Of a stretch of DNA of 64,000 bases, positions 20,271 through 28,950 are shown piece by piece. The position numbers were made by a program, and so were the translations under genes. This DNA is from Candidatus Finniella inopinata (GTDB taxonomy: Bacteria > Pseudomonadota > Alphaproteobacteria > Holosporales > Holosporaceae). The DNA lies in NCBI GenBank assembly GCA_945888455.1, contig CAMCZV010000002.1, positions 124,001-188,000 of the forward strand. The letters are read 5' to 3'. Within the stretch, counting starts at the first letter, position 1. Each line of letters begins with the position of its first letter. A model generated the notes under the pieces. That model was not told the origin of the DNA, ran no database searches, and worked only from the letters and a program-made list of their open reading frames with translations.

Positions 20271-20591
20271 TCACCGAATAAAATGACCATTTAAGTGCTC
20301 TTCCTCAAGCTGTAAATATTCTGTCGGGATAGAACCACGCATATCCTTCGAAAGCTCTTGACCAGGAAAAAGAATAAGTATATCCCTAACATCTCCTTCT
20401 TCTGCTTCTTTTTCTTTGCAAGCCCAGCCATGGCCAACAACCTCCTCTCCTCTAAGATACGGACTATCACCCAATTGTTGAAAATTATCTCTAATTTGAG
20501 CTAGCGTTTGCGTATCTCTTAGTTTTATCCCTGGCACCCCTCCTTGATCCCCCCATAAGCTTGTTATAAACAGAATCAGGCTCTCTATCAT
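20271..20591 (-). CDS. Hypothetical protein
   Basis: Not recognised. About 106 residues from ATG 20591 (a GTG at 20645 gives 124). A hydrophobic start (MIESLILFITSLW) could be a weak signal sequence. The rest is polar and acidic with no known motif (IKLRDTQTLAQIRDNFQQLGDSPYLRGEE; GWACKEKEAEEGDVRDILILFPGQ, quoted in part). It lies in an AT-rich pocket between rpmG and dnaE, divergent from dnaE. It could be a degraded remnant of a longer gene. Confidence 0.45.
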   Translation of the reverse strand: MIESLILFITSLWGDQGGVPGIKLRDTQTLAQIRDNFQQLGDSPYLRGEEVVGHGWACKEKEAEEGDVRDILILFPGQELSKDMRGSIPTEYLQLEEEHLNGHFIR

Positions 20592-20769
20592 TTGGCTTAT
20601 CTGGATTGTTATCAGAATATGTTTTAAATTAAAAGTTAATAACACTTTGATTGAAAATTATCAACATATAAAATTCTAGCAAAGGTTTTTTTTCACAACC
20701 GTTTTAATAAAAAGTCAAGCTTGGATCCACGACATTACGAAACTCCGATTGGGGGTGGGTCAAGTTTTT

Positions 20770-23700
20770 ATGCTAAAATCAGGCCATGCAGACCTCTATT
20801 TATCAGTACACGGCATGACCTGCCCTTATTATGCCTTGCGCAATCACACCCCTTATTCCTTGCTAGAAGGGGCCATACCCACAAAAACATTGATTGAACG
20901 GGCATCCGAATACGACATGATGGCGCTGGGCATTGCGGATACCGGGCATTTATTTGGCGCCTTGGAATTTTCGCTGGCGTGTCAAAAAAAGGGCATTCAC
21001 CCCATCATAGGGACACAAATATCCTGGATTCATCCATCCAGCACCACGCCCTATCCTCTGGAGGTTTTTGCACAAAATCACGAGGGGTATCAAAATTTAT
21101 GCCGTCTGGTCAGTGCATCCACGGTGAACCAACCTTCGGCATTACGTGGGTCTGTCACATGGGATCAATTAAAACGGTATGGTGAACATATCTTGGTGCT
21201 GACGGGCGGTATAGACGGCGCCATCACCCAGCACATAGAGCGCGATCGTTTGGATACAGCCAAAACCATTTTACACCATCTGGCCCAACAGTTTGATCAA
21301 CGCCTGTATGTGGAATTACAGCGTGAAGAGGCGTTGCCCGAAGAGGGGTGCATTGATCCAGAGCTGTCAGACAAACGTTTGAAGAGCGAAGAGGTCTTGA
21401 TACAATGGGCCTTTGATTTGGGTTTACCCTTGATTGCCACCAATCAGGTCATGTTTTTAAATCCAGAAGATCACGAGGCCCATGACGCACTGCGCTGTGT
21501 GGCCTTGGGGCGATACGTTTACGAAGAAGACAGGCCTCGGGTCAGTCCCTATCGATTTTTCCGCAGTCCAGCCGATATGGTGAAACTCTTTTCCGATGTG
21601 CCAGAAGCCATAACCAATACCCACCATCTGGTGCAACGCTGTTCTTTTTTGTTGCGTGCCCAACCCCCCACCTTGCCGTCTTTTCCCTGTGGGCAAGCCG
21701 AACCCAAAGAATTGCGTGATCAAGCCCAATCTGGTCTGAATCAACGGTTAAGCGAGGTATACCCACTGCATCCCGAATGCAACCATGATGCCTTGCGTGA
21801 TGTATACCAAAAACGCCTGGATTATGAATGCGACATGATTGTACGCATGGGTTTTCCTGGATACTTTTTAATCGTTTCAGATTTCATTCGATGGGCAAAA
21901 AACAGCGGCATTCCTGTGGGCCCAGGCCGTGGTTCAGGAGCGAGTTCTTTGGTGGCCTGGTCTTTATCCATCACGGACGTTGATCCCATTCGATTTGAAT
22001 TGTTTTTCGAGCGTTTTTTGAATCCAGATCGTGTCAGCATGCCAGACTTTGACGTGGATTTTTGTCAAGAACGCCGAGACGAAGTCATCGCCTATGTCCG
22101 CGATAAATATGGTGCCGCCCACGTGGCCCATATCATTACATTTGGGACGTTACAGTCTCGTGCTGTGTTACGCGATGTGGGACGTGTATTGCAAATATCC
22201 TATGGTCAAGTGGACAAGATTTGTAAATTAATCCCCCATAATCCCGCCGCCCCCGTCAGTTTAAAAGAGGCCCTGAAGCTGGAACCCCAACTGGAGGCCA
22301 TGGCAGCAGAAGATGATCAGGTTAAAAAGTTGCTGGACATTGGTTTGAAGCTAGAGGGTCTGTACCGTCACGCCTCTACCCACGCGGCCGGTGTGATCAT
22401 CAGCAAGGAACCGTTAACCGATGTGGTTCCTTTGTACCAAGACGAGGGCTCTGCCCTGCCCGCCACAGAATTTTCCATGAAATATGTGGAAAGCGCAGGC
22501 TTGGTTAAATTTGACTTTTTAGGGCTAAAAACCCTAACCGTATTGCAAACAACCGTTGAATTGTTGCGGCAACGAGAGGTTGATGTGGTGCTGAGGGCCA
22601 TTCCCTTGGATGATCCCCTTACCTTTCAATTGTTGTCTCGGGCAGAAACCGTTGGCTTGTTCCAGTTGGAAAGTGCAGGCATGAGCGATGTTTTACGGCA
22701 ATTACAACCCGAACACTTTAATGAAATCATCGCGCTGGTGGCGCTGTATCGTCCTGGCCCCATGGATGATATTCCCCGATATTTGGCCTGTCGACATGGA
22801 AAAGAGGTTGCTTCATACCCGTATGCCTGTTTAGAAGACATTTTGAAAGAAACCTTTGGGGTCATGGTCTATCAAGAGCAAGTATTACAAATTGCGCGAA
22901 CATTGGCGGGTTACAGCCTGGGTCGGGCCGATTTATTGCGTCGTGCCATGGGTAAAAAGATCAAATCAGAAATGGATGACCAGCGAAAAACCTTTGTCGA
23001 TGGGGTTGTGAAAACCTATGGTGGTGATGGCACGCGTGCCACAACATTATTCGACCAAATTGCCAAATTTGCCAGCTATGCTTTTCCAAAGGCGCACGCC
23101 ACACCGTATGCTTTAATTTCCTATCAAACGGCCTATTTAAAAGCCAACTATCCCGTAGAGTTTATGACGGCATTGATGATCCATGATGCCCACAATGTGG
23201 ATAAATTACGCCTGTTTGTGCGTGAATCGCGGCGTATGGGAATAGACATTTTGCCCCCAGATATTAATGCATCCAATGGACTGTTTTCCATAGAACAAGG
23301 GGATTGTATTCGCTATGGCCTGTCGGCGTTAAAGGGTGTGGGGACAGCCGTGATGGAAAAACTGGTGGAAAATCGCATTCAAAATGGTCCTTTTTCATCG
23401 GTTTCTGATTGCATACAGCGTGTGGGGCCGTTGGGTCTAAACAAAAAGAATCTGGAAAGTTTGATTGCTGCGGGGGCCTTTGATGGGGTGCACCCCGGGC
23501 AAAAGGCCGCATTGTGGGCCAGCGTGGAAGCCCTGTTGCGTGGGGGTGGATCGCTAGAAACGGGCGGCCTGTTGTTTCCCATAGAAAAGGCCTGTGTATT
23601 AAAAGACGCCATGCCCTGGTCCATGTACGAAGCATTGGATTACGAGCGTCAAGCCATCGGATTTTATCTGACGGCGCACCCACTGGAGGGATATCCATCG

Positions 23701-24222
23701 GAACGCTTTGTTTTATCCGAATGCATCACCCAAGACATGATCACAGAGCAAAAAACCTTTCCCATGATGGGTATGGTTTTAGAAATGACGGAAAAAATCA
23801 GTAAAACGGGGAAAAAGTATGCTTTTTTGCAGTTATCCGATCCGACAGGCAGTTACGAGGTTACCCTGTTTTCAGAGCTATTGGCCCAACACAGGGGTAT
23901 GTTGGTTCCTGGTGCGGCCATTGCCTTAAAGGTTTCAGGGCGAGTGGCGGCGGAAAGCATCCGTTTGTCGGCCACAGAGGTGTACCCCATTGATATCTAT
24001 ACGCGGGAAAGTTCTGTGGTGTTGAATGTGCCACAGGACCAAGTTCCCTTTGTGTGTGAATTGCTAAGCCAAGCGCCATCCGGAAATACCCGTGTAACCC
24101 TATGTGTGACCATTTCGTCAGAGTCGGGGGGGCTGCTTGTGCGCATGACCCTGCCAAACACCTATCGTTTAAGACCATCTTTACGCTCGCATTTACAACA
24201 ATGGATGACTCTGATGCCATAG
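20770..24222 (+). CDS. dnaE: DNA polymerase III subunit alpha
   Basis: The replicative polymerase, about 1150 residues, full length for DnaE1. It has a PHP domain (CPYYALRNHTPYSLLEGA; HLFGALEFSLACQKKGI), the polymerase core with GPGRGSGASSLVAW and the metal site PDFDVDFCQERRDEVI, HAAGVIIS, the fingers (VALYRPGPMD; YQEQVLQIA; RRAMGKK), an HhH region (GLNKKNLESLIAAGAFD) and the OB-fold (FPMMGMVLEMTEKISKTGKKYAFLQL). ATG 20770 was chosen; an upstream TTG lacks support, and an ATG at 20815 is possible. Confidence 0.97.
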   Translation: MLKSGHADLYLSVHGMTCPYYALRNHTPYSLLEGAIPTKTLIERASEYDMMALGIADTGHLFGALEFSLACQKKGIHPIIGTQISWIHPSSTTPYPLEVFAQNHEGYQNLCRLVSASTVNQPSALRGSVTWDQLKRYGEHILVLTGGIDGAITQHIERDRLDTAKTILHHLAQQFDQRLYVELQREEALPEEGCIDPELSDKRLKSEEVLIQWAFDLGLPLIATNQVMFLNPEDHEAHDALRCVALGRYVYEEDRPRVSPYRFFRSPADMVKLFSDVPEAITNTHHLVQRCSFLLRAQPPTLPSFPCGQAEPKELRDQAQSGLNQRLSEVYPLHPECNHDALRDVYQKRLDYECDMIVRMGFPGYFLIVSDFIRWAKNSGIPVGPGRGSGASSLVAWSLSITDVDPIRFELFFERFLNPDRVSMPDFDVDFCQERRDEVIAYVRDKYGAAHVAHIITFGTLQSRAVLRDVGRVLQISYGQVDKICKLIPHNPAAPVSLKEALKLEPQLEAMAAEDDQVKKLLDIGLKLEGLYRHASTHAAGVIISKEPLTDVVPLYQDEGSALPATEFSMKYVESAGLVKFDFLGLKTLTVLQTTVELLRQREVDVVLRAIPLDDPLTFQLLSRAETVGLFQLESAGMSDVLRQLQPEHFNEIIALVALYRPGPMDDIPRYLACRHGKEVASYPYACLEDILKETFGVMVYQEQVLQIARTLAGYSLGRADLLRRAMGKKIKSEMDDQRKTFVDGVVKTYGGDGTRATTLFDQIAKFASYAFPKAHATPYALISYQTAYLKANYPVEFMTALMIHDAHNVDKLRLFVRESRRMGIDILPPDINASNGLFSIEQGDCIRYGLSALKGVGTAVMEKLVENRIQNGPFSSVSDCIQRVGPLGLNKKNLESLIAAGAFDGVHPGQKAALWASVEALLRGGGSLETGGLLFPIEKACVLKDAMPWSMYEALDYERQAIGFYLTAHPLEGYPSERFVLSECITQDMITEQKTFPMMGMVLEMTEKISKTGKKYAFLQLSDPTGSYEVTLFSELLAQHRGMLVPGAAIALKVSGRVAAESIRLSATEVYPIDIYTRESSVVLNVPQDQVPFVCELLSQAPSGNTRVTLCVTISSESGGLLVRMTLPNTYRLRPSLRSHLQQWMTLMP

Positions 24223-24333
24223 GTATTGCATTAGCGTATTTTAAAAAGTAGAATATTTAAGAATTTGAATTTTTATTTCTAGTCTATAATGTCGGTGCAG
24301 TGGAAAAAATGTACAAAAAAATGAATTAATATC

Positions 24334-24454
24334 AACAATAAGAATGCGAAGGAAGAAGTTAGACGCCTTTCTGAAATTTTGACAGAGCACCTTTCTAAAT
24401 TCGAATCCGATAATTCAAAAGGAGTGGGTAACAATAAGAATACGAAGGAAGAAG
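24334..24454 (+). repeat. In-frame 25-bp direct repeat, 96 bp apart
   Basis: AACAATAAGAATGCGAAGGAAGAAG-type copies at 24334-24358 and 24430-24454 differ at one base. They encode NNKNAKEE and NNKNTKEE in the same frame 32 codons apart. They lie at the 5' end of the AT-rich gene after dnaE. Confidence 0.9.
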
Positions 24455-25401
24455 ACAAATCCGTATTTAATTGGATGCGGAAAAATTGCTTAAATTTCTT
24501 TGATACTAAGAAAAAAGCTGTGGCTGAGGCTAAAGTGCTTGTTAAAGTGACAAGTAAACCGAGTGCTACTTGTTTGGATAAAACTTTCAAGGGCAACACC
24601 TCAAAGAAAATTCTTTCAGTACTATATCCGCTGCTATTAAGAGATAATAAAATTCAAACAAGTGATGAAGCCCGCAATAAAAATAAACTCACCGTTCTCG
24701 AACACTCTTACAAACAACAGGAGAGATGGGCTTCTTTAGGATATAAGGTCGTTAGGCCCGATGACAATAAAGCAATTTTTCACGTCCATGTGAAGGGATT
24801 TAAGGGCAAGTTGGAAGAGGCTTTCGGAAATGCTTCAGGTCTTAATTTCATTTATTTCTACAACATTGATCAAAAAAATCTCGAAAATTTTAATAACAAC
24901 TATAAACAGTGGATTAATTTTTTGCTTGAAAAAACTGATGAAAGTATTAGGTTGCTTAAAGAAAATGCTTTGCGCTTTCTTGACCAAAACATCTCCAGTA
25001 ACGAAGATGTTAAAGAATTTGCAAATCTGACCTTAAACAAAAACATAGAAATTCAAAAAAGATTAGAAGTTCAAAAATCAATGTTGCAAGAATATTTTCC
25101 CTACATTGGAGCAATCCGTATTGACGAATGGATTCAAGGTTGGGATAAATACAAGGATTTATATGCGTCAGAACACTCTGTGTTCAGCCTTCTTAATACA
25201 GATATTAATCGTAATAAGTTAAGAAATCATTTTTTAAAAGGAGGAGGAGATCCACTGGTGTTAGAAATTTTGGGTTGCAATGCGAGTCTTCATCCCCACT
25301 TAGAACTTGCTTTAAGCGTGATGCACAGAGATCGTGATGAAGAAAGCAAAAAAATATGCTTGAGGGAAGAATTATGTTTTTCAGTGTTTACGATAAAATA
25401 G
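24379..25401 (+). CDS. Hypothetical AT-rich protein, possibly frameshifted at its 5' end
   Basis: Not recognised. The 340-residue frame starts with a poor TTG and has no ribosome site there. The same frame is open back to a stop at 24322 and encodes an NNKNAKEE segment that repeats later, so the true start is probably upstream. ATG 24309, preceded by GTGG and by TATAAT at 24286, opens MYKKMN then stops; dropping one T near 24327 would join it to the long frame. The protein is Lys/Asn/Glu-rich and helical (for example LEVQKSMLQEYFPYIG), with no signal peptide or known motif. Base composition is far more AT-rich than dnaE. Confidence 0.55.
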   Translation: MTEHLSKFESDNSKGVGNNKNTKEEDKSVFNWMRKNCLNFFDTKKKAVAEAKVLVKVTSKPSATCLDKTFKGNTSKKILSVLYPLLLRDNKIQTSDEARNKNKLTVLEHSYKQQERWASLGYKVVRPDDNKAIFHVHVKGFKGKLEEAFGNASGLNFIYFYNIDQKNLENFNNNYKQWINFLLEKTDESIRLLKENALRFLDQNISSNEDVKEFANLTLNKNIEIQKRLEVQKSMLQEYFPYIGAIRIDEWIQGWDKYKDLYASEHSVFSLLNTDINRNKLRNHFLKGGGDPLVLEILGCNASLHPHLELALSVMHRDRDEESKKICLREELCFSVFTIK

Positions 25402-25455
25402 TAACCAACAAAAAACATTCTTGAGTGAAAAAGTTCAAGTTTTTTTGAATGAATT

Positions 25456-25588
25456 GCTGGCCAGTGCCGTGTGTCTCAAAAATAAAAGGTTTTGGATTTT
25501 ATTGAAGGGGACCGATACTGGCTGGCCAGTGCCGTGTGGTCGAGTCTGCGCGCTATCCAGCCAGTGCCGTGTGTGGTCGAGTCTGCGC
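25456..25588. repeat. Three imperfect copies of the hydrolase gene's 3' end
   Basis: GCTGGCCAGTGCCGTGTG occurs at 25456-25473 and again at 25521-25538, where it continues GTCGAGTCTGCGC to 25551. A third copy, CCAGCCAGTGCCGTGTGTGGTCGAGTCTGCGC (25557-25588), is the actual 3' end of the hydrolase gene, coding AQTRPHTALAG. The downstream copies look like partial duplications of the gene's tail left in non-coding DNA. Confidence 0.85.
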
Positions 25589-26299
25589 TTTTTCCACAGA
25601 TCCCACAGCCGGACACAGTTTGCTTAATACATAGTCTTGAACAATAGACTCGACCATCTTCAAGTGATTTGAAAAAGCGTGATTGGCTCCGGGAATCAGG
25701 TGAAGGGCTATTTTGTGGCCTCTTTTTTGCATGGATAATTGGTGGGTCAATCGAATGACGGACTCTTTTGGTGTGACCTCGTCCATATCCCCATGAACCA
25801 CCAGCCCAGGGGCAGGGCATGGTGCCAAAAAGTTAAAGTCATACATATTGGCCAGAGGACTGATGGCCACAAAACTGTGGCATTCAGGACGACGCATCAA
25901 CAATTGCAGCGCAATATAGGCCCCAAAAGAAAACCCCGCAACCCAACATTGGGCTGGATTTGGGTTTTTGTTTTGCATCCAATCCAAACAGGCGGCAGCA
26001 TCGGAAACTTCGCCCTCCCCGTTTGTAAATGCGCCATGAGATTTTCCAGAACCACGATAATTAAAGCGTAAAATATTGAAATCCAAACGGGCAAAAACGC
26101 GAAACAGGGCCTGCATGACGGCATGCTCCATGGTGCCTTCTTGTTCTGGATGCGGGGCCATCAAGATAACCATAGGTGCTTTGGGCTCCATGGGTGAACA
26201 GTGGTAAGACCCTTCTAGGGAACCTTCAGGTCCAGAGATCATAAGCACAGTATGCCAGCCTTTTATATTTTTTAAATTGATATTTTTAATATGATTCAA
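25553..26299 (-). CDS. Alpha/beta hydrolase (COG2945-like)
   Basis: A 248-residue alpha/beta-hydrolase. The nucleophile elbow is GFSFG, preceded by FNYRGSGKSHG (oxyanion-hole strand) and APHPEQEGTM; the acid is in HGDMDEVTP and the histidine in PGANHAFSNH. This layout matches small cytosolic hydrolases of the dienelactone-hydrolase/COG2945 group, substrate unknown. The last 15 residues or so are encoded by DNA that is repeated downstream, so the C-terminal end may have been altered by the duplication. ATG 26242 is an alternative start. Confidence 0.82.
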   Translation of the reverse strand: MNHIKNINLKNIKGWHTVLMISGPEGSLEGSYHCSPMEPKAPMVILMAPHPEQEGTMEHAVMQALFRVFARLDFNILRFNYRGSGKSHGAFTNGEGEVSDAAACLDWMQNKNPNPAQCWVAGFSFGAYIALQLLMRRPECHSFVAISPLANMYDFNFLAPCPAPGLVVHGDMDEVTPKESVIRLTHQLSMQKRGHKIALHLIPGANHAFSNHLKMVESIVQDYVLSKLCPAVGSVEKAQTRPHTALAG

Positions 26300-26427
26300 A
26301 ATTCACGATTTGTCAATAAAAATAAAAATGGTGTTCTGATTTGACTACGCAGTAAATGCCCTGATTTGTAATGTTGATTGTATTCTGTGCTGGTAAAGCG
26401 TTGGGTAAACCGTCCGTATTGGGCCTG

Positions 26428-26655
26428 TTAGACTGGTGTATCTTTTTTTGTGTGAAAGGCAATGGTTTTTGCAGGACTGGATTGGAGATTATCCTTGGAC
26501 CCTTGGGTTAACTGTTCCACAGAAATGGGCATTTCCACCAAGCGTGCCATGGGGGGCATCCAATACAGTGCCGCAATAATGGCAAGGGCGATAAGGCCTA
26601 AAGTCAAAATCATTAGGGTAATTTTCCAATGGGATATGAAAATCTTGTTGAGCAT
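26428..26655 (-). CDS. Small single-span membrane protein
   Basis: Not recognised. A 75-residue protein with a short basic cytoplasmic N-terminus (MLNKIFISHWK), one strong transmembrane helix (about residues 13-33, TLMILTLGLIALAIIAALYW) and a polar tail. It is divergent from aroK and 52 nt away. Size and composition make it plausible as a real gene, but no family was identified. Confidence 0.5.
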   Translation of the reverse strand: MLNKIFISHWKITLMILTLGLIALAIIAALYWMPPMARLVEMPISVEQLTQGSKDNLQSSPAKTIAFHTKKDTPV

Positions 26656-26707
26656 GGTAACCTAATTGAAGTATAATCTTTTGTATCGGAAACAATGAGA
26701 AAAAGCA

Positions 26708-27274
26708 ATGACAAGTTATAATTTTACGTCATTTTATATTCCAAAAACCATTGCTCTTGTCGGAATGATGGGCGCTGGAAAAAGCACAATAGGCAGTCGA
26801 CTGGCCAGAAAGTTAGGTAAACCTTTTTGCGACTCAGACCAGGCTGTTGAAAAGGCTGCTGGCGGATGCAGCGTATCTGACATTTACGAGCAATGGGGAG
26901 AAGCCGCCTTTAAAACGACGGAAAACAAGGTTATTGCCCGATTGCTGGACACAGAGCCCGTTCATGTGCTGTCCACAGGAGAAGGTGCCTTTATTCACGA
27001 TAAAACGCGAACGCTGTTGCAAGATCGAACCATTACGGTTTGGTTGAAATCGGATATTTTGACATTGGCCAATCGTGTGCAACGAAAAATGCGCCCCCAG
27101 CTGATCGAGGGAAATACCGAGGCGGTTCTAGAAGCATTGGTCAAAGACCGGTACCCCATTTATGGCATGGCGGATATTTGCGTGGAAAGCGATGATGAGT
27201 TTTATCAAGAAGCGGTTGATCGCATCATCATTGCGCTGAAAGAACATTTGTACCCTGTATACCCAGCTCCATGA
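26708..27274 (+). CDS. aroK: Shikimate kinase, with altered shikimate-binding motifs
   Basis: A 188-residue P-loop kinase of the AroK family. Walker A GMMGAGKST (residues 19-27), DSD (42-44, canonical DxD binding Mg/shikimate), lid RPQL and the adenine-site region are present. Two normally invariant shikimate contacts differ: the FRxxE arginine is Lys (FKTTE, K69) and the GGG loop is GEG (STGEGAF, E92). Family knowledge links these positions to shikimate binding, so activity is uncertain. The stop overlaps the next gene by 4 nt. aroB, usually next in alphaproteobacteria, is absent. Confidence 0.88.
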   Translation: MTSYNFTSFYIPKTIALVGMMGAGKSTIGSRLARKLGKPFCDSDQAVEKAAGGCSVSDIYEQWGEAAFKTTENKVIARLLDTEPVHVLSTGEGAFIHDKTRTLLQDRTITVWLKSDILTLANRVQRKMRPQLIEGNTEAVLEALVKDRYPIYGMADICVESDDEFYQEAVDRIIIALKEHLYPVYPAP

Positions 27275-28536
27275 ACTCTTTTGTTTCTATTTGTATCATT
27301 GTGACCATTTGTGTGATGTCTGCCATTTTATCGGCCAGTGAAACGGCCGTAACCATGGCATCTCGACTGCGTTTGAATCAATTGGCAAAAAAAGGCAAAA
27401 AGCGGGCGGTTTTGCTGTTGTCCTTACAAGAAAATATGCATACGCTGATCAGCACCATTATTTTAACCCACACCTGTCTGTTTTCGGGTATGGCTGCGCT
27501 GACGTCTCAGATGATGAGCTCTGTTCTCAGCGAATGGGGCGTATTTGTGGCATCGTTGGTGATGGGGGCGGGTATGACTTTGTGCCTAGAGGTTTTGCCT
27601 AAAGTTTACGCCTATTACTTTCCAGAACAAGTAGGGTTATTTCTGGCGGGATTCATTCAATTTTTACGCACGATTTTAAGGCCTGTTACCCGGTTTATGG
27701 ATGCCTTTGCCCACAATATCATACGATTTTTAGGTGTGAATTTATCCTTAAAAAAGGATACGGTCGAGGATTTACGCGGTGCCATTGATTTACACACTGG
27801 AGCAGAAATGGCCTTGCACGAACGCGCCATGTTGCGCAGCGTGTTGGATTTGTCCTTGGTCACGGTGGACGAGGTGATGGTGCATCGCAAAAACATCTTG
27901 TCCTTTAACATTAATTTGCCCCCGGCCGAGCTGTATCGAAAAATATTCAATGCGTCCTATACGCGCATTCCATTGTGGAGAGACACCCCTGATAATATTA
28001 TTGGTGTGGTTAACATCAAGCATTTGGCTCGTGCCAGTCACCAATCGGATCAATTGGTTGTTATTTCTGAAATGATGACGCAACCTTGGTTTATTCCTGA
28101 TACCAGCACCTTGTTTGACCAATTGCAATTGTTCAAGGCCAAAAGCAGTCATCAAGCCTTTGTGGTGGATGAGTACGGATCATTATTGGGCATGGTGACG
28201 CTGGAAGATATTTTAGAAGAAATTGTGGGTGAAATTACGGATGAGCATGATACGGCCTTGCCTGGGGTTCGCATGACCACAAACGGGGATTATATTATCC
28301 AAGGATCGGTTACATTGCGCGATTTGCAGAGACAGTATGACTGGTCGCTGGATAACAGTGAGGCATCCACGTTGGCTGGGTTGATCTTGAATGAAACACG
28401 GTCCATTCCTGATGTTGGCTCTATTTTAACGCTGAAAGGATTTACGTTAAAGATTTTACGTAAGCACAATCATCAAATTACACTCATTCGTGTAACCCCC
28501 CATGATAAATCCAAGGACACCCTGTTGGGGGTATAG
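27271..28536 (+). CDS. CNNM/CorC-type DUF21-CBS membrane protein
   Basis: A 421-residue inner-membrane protein. It has an N-terminal DUF21/CNNM transmembrane domain (about residues 1-150; opening ...ILSASETAVTMASRLRLNQLAKKG), then two CBS domains (TVDEVMVHRKNIL; SYTRIPLWRD...DNIIGVVNIK; QAFVVDEYGSLLGMVTLEDILEEIVGEI) and a C-terminal CorC/HlyC domain. Homologues are linked to Mg2+/Co2+ homeostasis and historically labelled hemolysins. ATG 27271 overlaps the aroK stop by 4 nt. Confidence 0.9.
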   Translation: MNSFVSICIIVTICVMSAILSASETAVTMASRLRLNQLAKKGKKRAVLLLSLQENMHTLISTIILTHTCLFSGMAALTSQMMSSVLSEWGVFVASLVMGAGMTLCLEVLPKVYAYYFPEQVGLFLAGFIQFLRTILRPVTRFMDAFAHNIIRFLGVNLSLKKDTVEDLRGAIDLHTGAEMALHERAMLRSVLDLSLVTVDEVMVHRKNILSFNINLPPAELYRKIFNASYTRIPLWRDTPDNIIGVVNIKHLARASHQSDQLVVISEMMTQPWFIPDTSTLFDQLQLFKAKSSHQAFVVDEYGSLLGMVTLEDILEEIVGEITDEHDTALPGVRMTTNGDYIIQGSVTLRDLQRQYDWSLDNSEASTLAGLILNETRSIPDVGSILTLKGFTLKILRKHNHQITLIRVTPHDKSKDTLLGV

Positions 28537-28950
28537 CCTTGGGGGCCTGTCGGTGGATGTGGTGCCTTGGGTCATTCAGAGGCCCCTGTCCTTGGGTTTT
28601 AACCTTTTTTTATGCAACATCAGGACCTATAACGCCATGATGGTATGCACTGGGGCCTGTCGATGGATGGGTCAACTCCTTTTATCCCGTGTGTTACCCC
28701 CGTTCATTTTGAACCTGATGCGTCGGGCTGCGTGATGATGAATGGTTTCAAACGCCAGTCGATATTGAAAGAAAAACCCATGGGCTATGCCCTCGTGAAC
28801 AGATCCATCGCCAGTCCATGGGGTATGGGGATGATGGGGATGGGTCATCGTTTGCAACAGCGTTTTCCCCAGCAGAGGCACCCTTTTTTTGGTCAGAAAT
28901 GTTGACACGATCTCTGATCTATAGAATCCGCTCTGCTGCGCCTTCTGACG
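28537..28950. other. Gap between CNNM gene and amn
   Basis: About 410 bases with no recognisable gene. Short frames occur on both strands (28645-28905 plus, 28672-28908 minus), but neither resembles a known protein or has a convincing ribosome site. It is the 3'-end region of two convergent genes and may be decaying sequence. Confidence 0.5.

Noticed and set aside
28645-28908. Overlapping 78- and 86-codon frames on both strands before amn
   Set aside because: Mutually exclusive, no recognisable family, no ribosome sites; low-complexity Met/Gly or His/Pro content suggests chance.
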